The translations under genes were made by a program, and so were the position numbers. Shown here piece after piece: positions 1-9,216 of a DNA stretch of 64,000 nucleotides. Every line of letters starts with the position of its first letter. Position 1 is the stretch's first letter. This DNA comes from Paraconiothyrium sp. Pb-2020 (Eukaryota; Ascomycota; Dothideomycetes; Pleosporales; Didymosphaeriaceae): assembly GCA_022419385.1 (NCBI GenBank), contig JAJUBI010000006.1, positions 3,038,001 to 3,102,000 of the forward strand, in the 5' to 3' direction. The notes under the pieces are model-generated. The model saw only the letters and a list, made by a program, of their open reading frames with translations. It searched no databases and was not told the origin of the DNA.

Positions 1-72
1 GGGTGTTTCGAGAACGCGACTTTTCGTGGACAACACTTTTAAGAGTCTGCTACTATCACCAAGACGTTCACG

Positions 73-2116
73 ATGGGCAAGCTCATGATCTCTCCGCCCG
101 AGGGCACGCCTGGCAAGGCATGGTATGCTTCATTGTTGCTGCGTCGTGTTTATGGGCTGACAATGATAGGCCCGCAATCTGCATTGGCCTTTTCGTCGCC
201 TTCGGAGGTGTTCTGTTCGGGTCAGTGGCTTCAAGAATAACAATTTTCTTCTACGTCTGATTGGGAATTAGATATGATACCGGTACCATCAGTGGTATCT
301 TGGCCATGAAGTTCTGGCTTCAAGGATTCTCTACTACACCCGACCAAACTCTCACAGCCGCTCAAGACTCCCTCATCGTGTCCATCTTGTCTGCTGGAAC
401 CTTCTTCGGCGCTCTCACCGCCGCGCCTTTCGGTGACTTGCTCGGTCGTCGATGGGGTCTGATGGCCTCTGCCGGTGTGGTCTTCAATCTCGGTGTCATT
501 CTCCAGACCGCCGCTACCAGGCAGCCCCTCTTCATCGCCGGACGCTTTTTCGCTGGTTATGGTGTCGGTCTTGTTTCTGCTTTGAGTGAGTCTCATCCCT
601 CATCTGAGCTCCCGATGTTTGGCCGGTCGTAGTCGATCGACCCACAATAACGCCGAGAACGCGTGGCTCGCTCGTTCGGGGTTTTGTCCATGGGGTAGAA
701 ACTGACAAGGATGTAGTTCCCATGTACCAGTCCGAGACGTCACCAAAGTGGATTCGAGGTACCATTGTCGGCGCGTACCAGCTCGCTATTACCATCGGTC
801 TGTTCTTGGCAGCCATTGTAAACAATTCGACCAAGGACCGCGACGACTCTGGCTCGTACCGTATCCCCATCGCAGTACAGTTTTTGTGGTCCCTCATACT
901 TGTTGTTGGGTAGGTACACTGACAGGTTCACTTTCTTGGTGCTAATACGCGACCAGTCTTTTCTTCCTTCCCGAGACCCCGCGATACCTCATCAAAACAG
1001 ACCGTTATGATGAAGCTGCTAAGTCATTGGCAAAACTGCGCCGTCTGCCTGTGGATGACCCAGCCATCATCGAAGAGCTCAATGAAGTGCAGGCTAATCA
1101 CCTCTACGAGATGAGCCTCGGAAAGTCTACCTACGCCGACTGCTTCAAGGGAACGCTCGGAAAGCGTCTTCTTACCGGTTGTGCGCTTCAGGCTCTGCAG
1201 CAGCTGACGGGTGTGAACTTCATTTGTAAGTTGATAAAAGAGACAGTGAGATGGTAGCATGTATACTAACGAAACGCAGTCTACTACGGCACGCAGTACT
1301 TTGAGAACGCAGGTTTCAACAATCCGTTCATTATTCAGGTCATTACGAACTCGGTCAACGTCGCCTCTACCTTCCCTGGCCTGTACTTGGTCGAGAAGAT
1401 GGGCCGACGCAACCTCCTCTTGATGGGAGCCATCGGTACGTAAAAGTCGTGAGCATACACGTTCGCTGTGCTAATTTTTCGATAGGAATGTGCGTTTGCC
1501 AGTTCATCGTAGGTGCAGTTGGTATGACGGCAGATTCTTCCGTGGACGCTGGCAACGTCAACACTTCCGCCCAAAAGGGCGCTATCGCTTTCGTTTGCAT
1601 CTACATCTTCTTCTTCGCCAGCTCATGGGGCCCTGTTGCTTGGGTCGTCACCGGCGAGATGTTCCCGCTCAAGGCGCGTGCCAAGTGTCTGTCTATGACT
1701 ACCGCGAGCAACTGGCTGCTCAACTGGGCCATCGCCTACTCGACGCCCTACATGGTCAACGAGGACCACGCCAATCTGCGCTCTAAGGTGTTCTTCGTCT
1801 GGGGTAGCTTCTGCTTCGTGTGTATCGCTTTTGTGTAAGTCCAAACCACCACCCTCGCTCAGATTCAAGGTCTAACATGTGGCATAGCTTCTTCATGATT
1901 TACGAGACCAAGGGCCTCACCCTCGAACAAGTCGACGAGCTCTACGGCGTTGTCAGCCAAGCTTGGAAGTCGAAGCAGTTCCGCCCACAAGTTCAATTCT
2001 CCGAAATGGATACCTTGGGTCCAGATGGACACAAGCTGAGCTTGGCCGAAGTAGGTGCGAACCAGGAGAGGAAGAGAAGCATTCACGACGAGCCGCAGGT
2101 CACGGAGAAGGTTTAG
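73..2116 (+). CDS. MFS sugar (hexose) transporter
   Basis: Plasma-membrane proton/sugar symporter or facilitator of the sugar porter family (PF00083). I assemble eight exons (73-122, 170-220, 272-585, 717-909, 957-1225, 1280-1435, 1486-1834, 1888-2116) whose phases all match, giving 536 residues, the normal length. Visible signatures are FGGVLFGYDTG in TM1, the loop motif DLLGRRWG, PETPRYL before the central loop, QQLTGVNFIFYYG in TM7, and YETKGLTLEQVDELYG after TM12, where the usual PETKG has Tyr for Pro. The ATG at 73 was chosen because the first two short exons restore the TM1 motif. It resembles high-affinity fungal glucose transporters; substrate specificity is inference. Introns are 47-54 bp except the third (131 bp). 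Confidence 0.93.
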
Positions 2117-2578
2117 ACGTCGAACTTAGAAATATCCGTGTGATCGATGTCAACGGCCGGGAGTATTCTTTGGGGAGGAGAAGGAAGAGGATGGGCGCAG
2201 TTGTCGATGATGGTGCGGAAGGCACTGCGGTGGTGACCGTGGAGGGTGTTGTGCTAATATATATTATAATACCATGTTCAGCATCTACAACGAATCTTCC
2301 CATCTTGCCAAGATCCATTATACCTGGCTTCTGTATTATTGGGTCACATTGAGCGTGCCTACGCTCCTATCTCTCCTCTTGTTCGAAAAGCGTTTGTCGT
2401 GCACGTTTGCGCACCGCCCGCTTCTAAGCGCGGTGTCGATTGCCCTTTCCTCCCCTTAACATTGCTCCAAACGCCCACCTGCTATTCTCTAATACTACGA
2501 CTCGTCCTGTCCTCCTCTCTTCACTTTGGACATCAACATACACCAACAATTCGGCTCACCGCACACATCTTACCTACC
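2117..2578. other. intergenic, no gene seen
   Basis: 3' flank of the sugar transporter and 5' leader of the next gene. The pyrimidine-rich stretch 2440-2578 just before the next ATG is typical of fungal 5' leaders. No RNA gene or repeat was recognised. Confidence 0.6.
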
Positions 2579-2992
2579 ATGAAGCTCATCATCCTCATCT
2601 CTACCCTCCTCCTCGTTCTCCTTACTACGCCTTCCCTTGCCTGCAAATGCATCCTCAAGAAAGAGGGCAAGCCGGAACTAAAAGCTACCCGACGCGCCTG
2701 CCGAAACAGCGGTGGCCGTATGGTCGGCGACGACTGTGATGCGCATTCAATTTCAGAAGCCCTGAACAACTTCCACTTCATCTGCGAGACTCGTGCGTGC
2801 AGGAGTGATTGTAGGTGCTCGGTGGGCTGCGCGTAAGTTTAGAATCAGTCAAAGCGCAATGGGAATGGGGTTGTGCTAATGAAGACTAGTGATGTTGAGG
2901 GTGATGACGAAAGTGTGGGTGAGCATGCTGGCGAGGGCAAGGGCGATGAGACTGAGCTCACAGCCAAGGTCGAGGAGGTGCAGAATGTCTAA
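2579..2992 (+). CDS. small secreted cysteine-rich protein, copy 1 (acidic tail)
   Basis: Predicted secreted protein of 118 residues from two exons (2579-2832 and 2890-2992; 57-bp intron with CTAATG before the acceptor). A signal peptide (MKLIILISTLLLVLLTTPSLA) is followed at once by CKC. The body carries eight cysteines in the order CKC, C, C, C, C..DCRC, C, and the motif AHSISEALNNFHF. Proteins with an ACKC start, a DCxAxSISE motif and a terminal SDCxC recur in ascomycetes as uncharacterised small secreted proteins; this family link is from memory. The second exon adds about 34 mostly acidic residues ending EEVQNV. It is the first of a tandem pair with the gene at 3399. A role as effector or antimicrobial is inference only. 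Confidence 0.82.
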
Positions 2993-3398
2993 GGCTTGCA
3001 AAGAGGCATCGCGCGTCATGCGTGACCATGTATCTCGTGTGCATCTGGTCAAGTGACTAAGGAGTACACATTCTCAGGACTGACGGTTTCAGCGCGGCAG
3101 CGAATCGGTCCTGAGTGATTGACCGAAGCATAACTGGCAACAACTTGCCTTTCTCAACAGCCTCAACCTCACAAGCGTCAAATCTCTCCAGTGTGTGATG
3201 CCCTATAAGTGCAAACGCTTAGATAGACTTCGAGTAACCTCACTGTTTGTGCTCCGACCCCAAGCAACCTCCAAACGCTCGTCTGTCTATTCTAGCAATC
3301 TAAAGACCGTCTTGCTTCGACTCTATCTTCACGCACAACAGCCCACTCTTCCTGACACGTCTCCCTTCTACCGACGAAGCCAGCACTTTCTGACCTTT
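2993..3398. other. intergenic; TATA-like box before copy 2
   Basis: Spacer between the paired cysteine-rich genes. TATAAG at 3204-3209 lies about 190 bp before the next ATG and is a plausible core promoter element. Nothing else was recognised. Confidence 0.45.
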
Positions 3399-3665
3399 AT
3401 GAAGCTCCTCCCACTCATTTTCGCGCTGCTCCTCACTCTCCTCGCCACCGAGTCCCTCGCTTGCAAGTGCATCAACAAGGATGGCGGAAAGCCGCACAAC
3501 GAAGCCACACGGCGCGCCTGCCGTTACGCTCGCGGCAGGTTCGTCCAGCAGGGAGAGTATACGGACTGCATTGCACACTCCATCAGCGAGAAGATGAGTG
3601 ACTTTCACTTCCGCTGTGAGACGTACAACTGCAGGAGTGATTGCAGGTGCCCCCACGGGTGTTGA
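3399..3665 (+). CDS. small secreted cysteine-rich protein, copy 2 (no acidic tail)
   Basis: Single-exon paralogue of the gene at 2579, 88 residues. A signal peptide (MKLLPLIFALLLTLLATESLA) is followed by CKC, the shared ATRRACR block, AHSISEKMSDFHFRCE, and CRSDCRC before a final Cys. All eight cysteines of copy 1 are kept. It stops at TGA 3663-3665 right after the last Cys, where copy 1 splices to its acidic tail. A recognisable but now untranslated intron (donor GTATGT near 3674, CTAATG, acceptor TAG near 3726) follows the stop, so the tail was probably lost after duplication. Several longer in-frame starts exist upstream, but only the ATG at 3399 gives a signal peptide. Function unknown. 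Confidence 0.82.
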   Translation: MKLLPLIFALLLTLLATESLACKCINKDGGKPHNEATRRACRYARGRFVQQGEYTDCIAHSISEKMSDFHFRCETYNCRSDCRCPHGC

Positions 3666-4258
3666 GGGTGTGGTATGTATGACTTCGTTTCCGATTAACG
3701 ATGGATACTAATGAGACAAACTCTAGGACCTGTGTGGATGGATGATGATGTAGGCGTCAAAGTCAATGTACCGAATGTCTCTCGAGATAGTTAGGACTTA
3801 TACAAACCGCGGGTGCCGGCATGTGAATGATCAAGTTGTATAATACTTCACAGTTGCGGAATGCATCGGTGAAAGTGCAGTGAGGTTAAAGTACGTGGAT
3901 GGAATGGACATTCAACGGAAGGATGGAGCCGAAGATGGTAAGAATGAGCGAGACGGAGCCCATCCAACTAAGCCACTTTCGGAAGCCGGAAAGCATACAC
4001 TAGTCGGTAGCGGGCCGAGACCGCATTCAGCACGGCCCTAACAGCAATTGACATTCACGCCCTGTCGTCAAGAACATGTCGAAGATTCAAATTTTCGCTG
4101 TTAGGTTTTCATAGGTATAAGCTTTAGTAAGTATTTAACTTGAATTCTCCGTCTGTATCCGCCGCTAGATCTATCGCATGAGCTTTGTTTATCGCACATT
4201 CCGTAACTTCTATCCCGTCCATCGTCACGTATCATTGAGGACTGGCCTACTCATCACC
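3666..4258. other. intergenic, no gene seen
   Basis: Contains the relic intron and lost-tail region of the preceding gene at its start. The rest shows no open frame, RNA gene or repeat that I can support. Confidence 0.55.
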
Positions 4259-4975
4259 ATGTCAACTCTTGCGAATCCCCAGCAATACCTGGACAATGCC
4301 CGCATAGCACCCGAGGTTTTTCAGTTGCGGCCTGATTATCGCGCACTCCTCCTGGTCATCACAAATATTCCGCCTGCACCTAGCGACTCGCAGAGCGAGG
4401 CACTCCTGCAAGAAGCTGAAGCGTCCGCCAAAGCGACTCTCGCGAAGACACCTGTCACCGATATCCCTCACGTCAAAGCCTGGCGAGAAGCTTATACCGC
4501 ATTTGGTGCCAAACCCAAGAAGACTCAGAACAGCCTCGAGGCACTGACGCGACGCGTGGACAAAGGCCTACCGCGGGTCAACCGTTTGACCGATATATAC
4601 AACGCCATCTCTGTGAAGCATCAGATTCCGCTTGGCGGCGAAGATCTCGACAAGTACTCAGGAGCACCATTCTTGATCCGTACAAAGGGCGATGAGAAGT
4701 TTGAGATGAACTCGCGAGGGGAGGTAGTGAACGAGCCTCCGACTCAAGGAGAGGTGGTCTGGTGTGATGATGTCGGTGTCACCTGTCGGAATTGGAACTG
4801 GAGGCAGGGCCCCAGGACGGCATTGACGGATGAAACCACGAATGTATTGATCATCATGGATGCGTTACAGCCGTTCAGTGACGGTCAGTTGAACGCTGCA
4901 GCGGAGGAACTAAGTCAGGTCTTGAGCGGATTGTCACCGGAGGTCAAGGTTTTGCATCGCCTATTGAAAGCATAG
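4259..4975 (+). CDS. B3/B4 tRNA-binding domain protein
   Basis: Intronless gene of 238 residues related to the B3/B4 domain of the phenylalanyl-tRNA synthetase beta chain, occurring here as a stand-alone protein. Family-typical features are the segment around WREAYTAFGAKPKKTQNS, followed by ALTRRVDKGLPRVNRLTDIYNAISVKHQIPLGGEDLDKY and, later, EVVWCDDVGVTCRNWNWRQGPRTALTDETTN. Stand-alone members are thought to edit or bind misacylated tRNA or related ligands; that role is inferred from the family. The ATG at 4259 (context CACCATGT) is preferred over an in-frame ATG at 4178 because the conserved fold starts soon after it. No targeting signal is seen. Confidence 0.85.
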   Translation: MSTLANPQQYLDNARIAPEVFQLRPDYRALLLVITNIPPAPSDSQSEALLQEAEASAKATLAKTPVTDIPHVKAWREAYTAFGAKPKKTQNSLEALTRRVDKGLPRVNRLTDIYNAISVKHQIPLGGEDLDKYSGAPFLIRTKGDEKFEMNSRGEVVNEPPTQGEVVWCDDVGVTCRNWNWRQGPRTALTDETTNVLIIMDALQPFSDGQLNAAAEELSQVLSGLSPEVKVLHRLLKA

Positions 4976-5439
4976 ATATGAGGTTTAAACCATGTAGTAC
5001 AAGCAAGATACCAAAATCATACAGTTCTCAGATCTTTGTCTGCGTCTTGCTTGACAACAGACTTTTAATCGCAGGGTACATAGATCTCCGCGGCGTTCGA
5101 ACAATCGGGCTCTGTAGAGTTGAGATTTTGCCAGTAGACATAGCAGCCTAGAATGTTTTTGATACAAACAGTCAGTTTACGGGACCGTTCCATGCTCAGC
5201 GGATGCGGATGCGGAAGCGGAGTTCACTGCTAGATGCGCCGTGGGGCAACATTTGCCAATCGCAACCTGCTGATTGGCCAGAAGCTTGCAACGTGCTGGC
5301 CCTGACAAAACCCACAGACGCTGTACACGCCGCCGCTAATAGCCGTTGTCTGGACTCGTACCACTCATACGTACTTTATTACCTTTCGGGGTTGGTGTTC
5401 TGAACACAACAGCTCCAGCTTGCAGCTTGTAACTTCAAA
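4976..5439. other. intergenic, no gene seen
   Basis: 3' flank of the B3/B4 gene and promoter of the FMN-binding gene. There is a short GGATGC/GGAAGC repetition near 5200-5220 and nothing else recognisable. Confidence 0.55.
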
Positions 5440-6216
5440 ATGTATCTCCGAGACGTTCACGCTGAGAAGCACATTCCTACCTTGTACCAATTCATCAAGG
5501 AGAACCCACTTGGTCTCCTAATCACGGCCCTCGATTCAAAGACGTTCCAATTCCTCCAATCCAGTCACATTCCATGGGTCTTGGACACCCCTGAAGATGA
5601 CAAAACAAAAGGCACTCTTCGCGGCCACATAGCACGAGCAAACCCACAAGCAAAGTCATTCACCGAAGTTGCGAAAGACGCAAGGGAAGGCCAGAACAAC
5701 GCGGACGGCTCACATTCCCTTACTCGCGATGTGCTTGTCACCTTCAATGGCCCAGCTCATCACTACGTCACACCCAAATTCTACACCGAGACCAAGCCGG
5801 CAAGTGGAAAGGTCGTGCCTACCTGGAATTACTCCGCTGTCCAAGTATACGGTCGGGCTACCATCTTCTACGATACGAAAGCGGAATCAACCCATACCTT
5901 CCTCAACAAGCAAATTCGTGACCTGACGAACCACAATGAAGTCGAAATCATGGGTAACAAGGAGAAGCCCTGGGTAGTCGAGGATGCACCAGAGTCCTAC
6001 GTTGAAATATTAAAGAAGGCTATTCTTGGTATTCAGATTGAGATCTCAGACATTGGAGGCAAGTGGAAGATGAGTCAAGAGATGCCTGAAGGAGATCAGC
6101 AAGGCGTTATCAACGGGTTCGCGAAGCTGGACACTGACCTTGGAAAGGAGATGTCGGAGACGGTGAAGGCAAGGTGCACAAAGAAGGAAGCGAAGGCTCA
6201 TGTAGTCCGAGATTAG
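5440..6216 (+). CDS. FMN-binding split-barrel protein (PaiB-like)
   Basis: Intronless, 258 residues, full length for the FMN_bind_2 family (named after Bacillus PaiB), a branch of the pyridoxamine-phosphate-oxidase-like split barrels. Diagnostic blocks are SSHIPWVLD near residue 46, LRGHIARANPQ near residue 65, LVTFNGPAHHYVTPKFY near residue 103 and VPTWNYSAVQVYGRA near residue 130. The first two and the WNY block line the flavin pocket in the family. The bacterial namesake is a protease-gene regulator, but fungal members are cytosolic proteins of uncertain substrate. The C-terminus is lysine-rich. It converges with the next gene, leaving only about 75 bp between the stops. Confidence 0.9.
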   Translation: MYLRDVHAEKHIPTLYQFIKENPLGLLITALDSKTFQFLQSSHIPWVLDTPEDDKTKGTLRGHIARANPQAKSFTEVAKDAREGQNNADGSHSLTRDVLVTFNGPAHHYVTPKFYTETKPASGKVVPTWNYSAVQVYGRATIFYDTKAESTHTFLNKQIRDLTNHNEVEIMGNKEKPWVVEDAPESYVEILKKAILGIQIEISDIGGKWKMSQEMPEGDQQGVINGFAKLDTDLGKEMSETVKARCTKKEAKAHVVRD

Positions 6217-6291
6217 GTATCTATGGTAGCTAAGATTAAACTTCGTAGTATCTGCAAGGTCCCGTACGGCCACGTTCTAGCATCAACACGC

Positions 6292-7041
6292 TCACTGCCT
6301 ACGTCTACGTGCTCGTCGACCATGCGCGCTCTGGCTCTGAGACTCGTTGGGCTCCGTTGCACCAGGACCAAACTGATTCCCTCGCGCGCTTCCATGTCGG
6401 TTGCTTCGGTTATAGCCCTGACCTCCGTATCCACCGCCTGACTGTGCGCTTGGCCCACGCGAACCTCTATTGAAAGCGTTGGGATTCAAGCCAGGCATGC
6501 CTGCTCCATTCCTCCCGCCTCTTTGGGCAAAGAATTGGGGCGAATCCGTCTCAAAGCCGTTCATGTTTCTTTGCGTGCCCCCTAACCTAGAGCTGCTATG
6601 ATGGCTCCCCCGCGCATTTTGTGACCGGGGCCTACTCTGTTCTTGCTGTGTTTGGTAACGCTGTGCTTGGGAGTGATATGCTTGGGAGTGATGCGCTTGG
6701 GAGTGATGCGCTTGGGAGTGATACGCTTGGGAGTGATGCGCTTGGGAGTGATGCGCTTGGGATTGCTGTGCTTGGGAGTGGTGGGTGTGGGAGAGATTCC
6801 CATGCTGTCGGTGAAGCTGCTCTACATAATCTGGATCCCATGGAGAAGCAGTGTAGTTGTAGACGCCGGCCCAGGGTCCATCGTACCGCCCTGCAGGGTC
6901 CGGACCCTGGCGAGTCGTCATCTCTAGTTCAGCCTGTGTCGGTCGGTGGCCTGCAGGAACCATTATCACGGACCCGTCCTCGAAGACGAGCATGTCCAGA
7001 GGATTCTTGCTGTCCTTCTTTTTTCCGAACCAAGGCATCAT
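6292..7041 (-). CDS. low-complexity Gln/His/Ser/Gly-rich protein with pentapeptide repeats
   Basis: 249 residues, no recognised domain. The N-terminus is compact (MMPWFGKKKDSKNPLDMLVFEDGSVIMVP). It is followed by WDPDYVEQLHRQHG, then tandem SQAHH/SQAYH pentapeptides (about residues 88-130), then a Gly/Arg/Asn-rich tail containing ETDSPQFFAQ and GMPGLNPNAFN. The C-terminus is basic (RRARRRRQ). The tail is shared with the neighbouring locus at 7647-8234, so the two look like a tandem duplication. It is probably an intrinsically disordered, RNA- or condensate-type protein; this is inference. The pentapeptide block coincides with a 15-bp minisatellite and is likely length-polymorphic. Confidence 0.65.
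   Translation of the reverse strand: MMPWFGKKKDSKNPLDMLVFEDGSVIMVPAGHRPTQAELEMTTRQGPDPAGRYDGPWAGVYNYTASPWDPDYVEQLHRQHGNLSHTHHSQAQQSQAHHSQAHHSQAYHSQAHHSQAHHSQAYHSQAQRYQTQQEQSRPRSQNARGSHHSSSRLGGTQRNMNGFETDSPQFFAQRGGRNGAGMPGLNPNAFNRGSRGPSAQSGGGYGGQGYNRSNRHGSARGNQFGPGATEPNESQSQSAHGRRARRRRQ
6665..6784. repeat. 15-bp coding minisatellite, 8 copies
   Basis: Eight head-to-tail copies of a 15-bp unit (plus strand gcttgggagtgatgc with small variations) start at 6665, 6680, 6695, 6710, 6725, 6740, 6755 and 6770. The unit is a multiple of three, so copy-number change keeps the frame of the minus-strand protein and adds or removes one SQAHH-type pentapeptide each time. Confidence 0.95.
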
Positions 7042-7646
7042 GCAGATGTAGCGTTCAATGAATTATGTCAGTGTCAGTATCAGTAATTAGCTTTCTGGAC
7101 AGGTTTATAGTTTATTGATTATGTTCCGAAGATTTGGATGGGTTATAAACCTAGTACCTATATATTCAATGGCCAATATTCTGGCAGTAGGCAAGCAATT
7201 CAACTCCACTTTCGACCAATTGCTTGCGATTTCTAGAGAAGTCACTCCAATAGCCAAGTCGGCTACGCAGGAAGATTGAATAAGTGTCTCAACCATCACA
7301 GTTTTATTCAATGGACCTTATCACAGGCGTGTGTGAGTTACGAAGCGGCTTGACATGCATCCTCAACGAGAATTCACAGACTGCATGCTTTCAGTTGAAA
7401 TCCACTCTGCACATGTACGGTTGTACATCCTTGAAGCTTCAAACGATTTATGACCTGAACAGGAGCTCAGATAGATGAGACATAGAGATTCGATGAGGAT
7501 AACTATGAGATCTATACTTCGGAGATCCTATATGATTACTTTGCTGTAGGGTAACACGCCCCTCAGTACACGTTGAGATTAAATAGGACTGGAAAAGACA
7601 TTGACTGCACATCTCCGCCAGATATTCGTAAACAAAGCTCTCCACA
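7042..7646. other. intergenic, AT-richer, no gene seen
   Basis: Spacer between the two related low-complexity loci. It probably contains the promoter of the 6292-7041 gene. No RNA gene or repeat was recognised. Confidence 0.5.
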
Positions 7647-8234
7647 TTATCCTTGCGGACGATATCGATTTCCTGAAGACCGGCCTCCCTTCGATCCACT
7701 TTGCGGAAAAGGCTGCCCGCCTGCTCTGGAGCCACTCTGCATGTTCGATCGCCCACTTTGGGCCCCACTTCCCATCATGATAGTTTGCACTGACCCTCCC
7801 TGTGCACTTCTCGGGTGATTGAAGGCGTTTGGATTAAGACCTGGCATACCCGCTCCTCCTGATCGATTGCTCCCCTGCCCGAAAAATTGCGGTTGGTCTG
7901 TTTGAAGACCATTAACCGTCCTGTTGCTCACTCCAATTCGGGTGCCAAATTGTGCAGCAGGTTGCTGAGAACCTCCAGCGTTTGGCATGACAGGTTGAGG
8001 TTGTCCTGACGCCCCCTTGATGGGTTGAGCTTGTCCCGACGCTCCTGGTACCGGTTTTTGGGTCTGGGTACTAGGCTTTCGCGGTGCATAAGCTACCTTC
8101 TTACGTGTCTTCTTATCTCGAATGTAGTCTCCGTCGTGCTCAAACGCGTGCTAGCAAGGTTTCTGGTAGTGGGGATATTGCTCTTTCTCACAGACCTGTG
8201 CTTCTTCTTCACATCTCAATCTTGAACTGTCCAT
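7647..8234 (-). pseudogene. paralogue of the low-complexity gene, interrupted by TAG
   Basis: Reading from ATG 8234, the frame gives 27 codons, then TAG at 8151-8153, then continues open to TAA at 7647. The downstream part has a basic block (DYIRDKKTRKKVAYAPRKP), Gln/Pro/Gly repeats (GASGQAQP, GASGQPQP) and the pair TDQPQFF and GMPGLNPNAFN that it shares with the gene at 6292-7041. A shorter product could begin at ATG 7988 (113 residues). The TAG lies in GCTAG and could instead be an intron acceptor for an unidentified upstream exon. I favour a decaying tandem copy, but splicing is not excluded. Confidence 0.45.
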
Positions 8235-8315
8235 GGCTAATTTCAATCTTCTTGCTTTTTGCTCAAGTTATCAAGGTCACGACAACTGTCGTGGTATACG
8301 GCACGTCTCCGATTG

Positions 8316-9216
8316 TCACCCAGGAATGTCTTTCCACAGCCCCTCATCCACAAGGAACAGTTGTCCGAAACTCCCTATCCCAAATTCCTTCATCAAAGTC
8401 TCTCCATTCACCACACTACTCGCCAGCAACCCTTCCTCCAGCAAGATAACCGTCGCAGGATTCTTCGTTGTTCTGCCCTCCCACTCCACAGCAACCTCAT
8501 ACGTCGGCCGCGTTTTTCGACCTCCGCTACTCCACCACTGTTGCTCTTCGATCTTATTCGCACTTTCCGCTAACCTCTCCATAAATGGGCTTCCCTCCTC
8601 CAGCTGCTCATACTTCCCGATGAAGATGCCAATACGGATACGCTTCGAGGAGAGCAAGTTCAAGTGCATAATCCTCGCCCACATCAGAATGCGCTGGTCC
8701 TCCAGACCCTTACCTTCTCGACGCTTCTCGGTAAGTCTGAGCCGTTGCCAATTTTCATCATCTTGCATCCGGCGCAAGAACCGTATATCATGCCTAAATC
8801 GCGGGCGCAAAGTCAGTGTAAGTCAAGACAGGCTAAGTGATTATCAGGATTACTCTTTTGTCGTCTAAAAGACACATCCATCATGTACAGGCGACTTTGA
8901 CTTACGGTATACGGTGGAAATACTCTGCGGCAACGATAAGGCACGGCGGACCAAGTTTCATCGTCTCGATCTAGAGAATGGTTTCTGCTTCCGTGGCGAG
9001 TTGGCGGCAGGTTTGCACGATCGCGCGTTCGACGTAGCGTAGGACGAGTATGACAACAGGCTTGTTTTTGTACTTCTGATCGTGGGACTCGCCGCGGTAC
9101 CCGGAGATGTACTGAATGCGGACGGGGAGTTGCTCATAGATGAGGCGACGGATGTGTATGGGAAGACAGAGGAACGGAGAATTTTGTGCGCGGCTCTTTT
9201 GCATAGATGATGACAT
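8316..9216 (-). pseudogene. F-box/2EXR-like protein with an in-frame nonsense codon
   Basis: The N-terminus has the sequence FLCLPIHIRRLIYEQLPV, typical of the short F-box-like modules common in Dothideomycetes, followed by VQTCRQLATEAETIL. Here TAG (8971-8973) interrupts the frame. The same frame continues as IETMKLGPPCLIVAAEYFHRIP, splices (GTAAGT donor near 8905, TTTAG acceptor near 8794) and continues as HDIRFLRRMQDDENWQR to a stop at 8316. The seamless frame on both sides suggests a single nonsense change, or a base error, in a formerly complete protein of about 260 residues. F-box proteins recruit substrates to SCF ubiquitin ligases; that role is not testable here. Confidence 0.5.
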
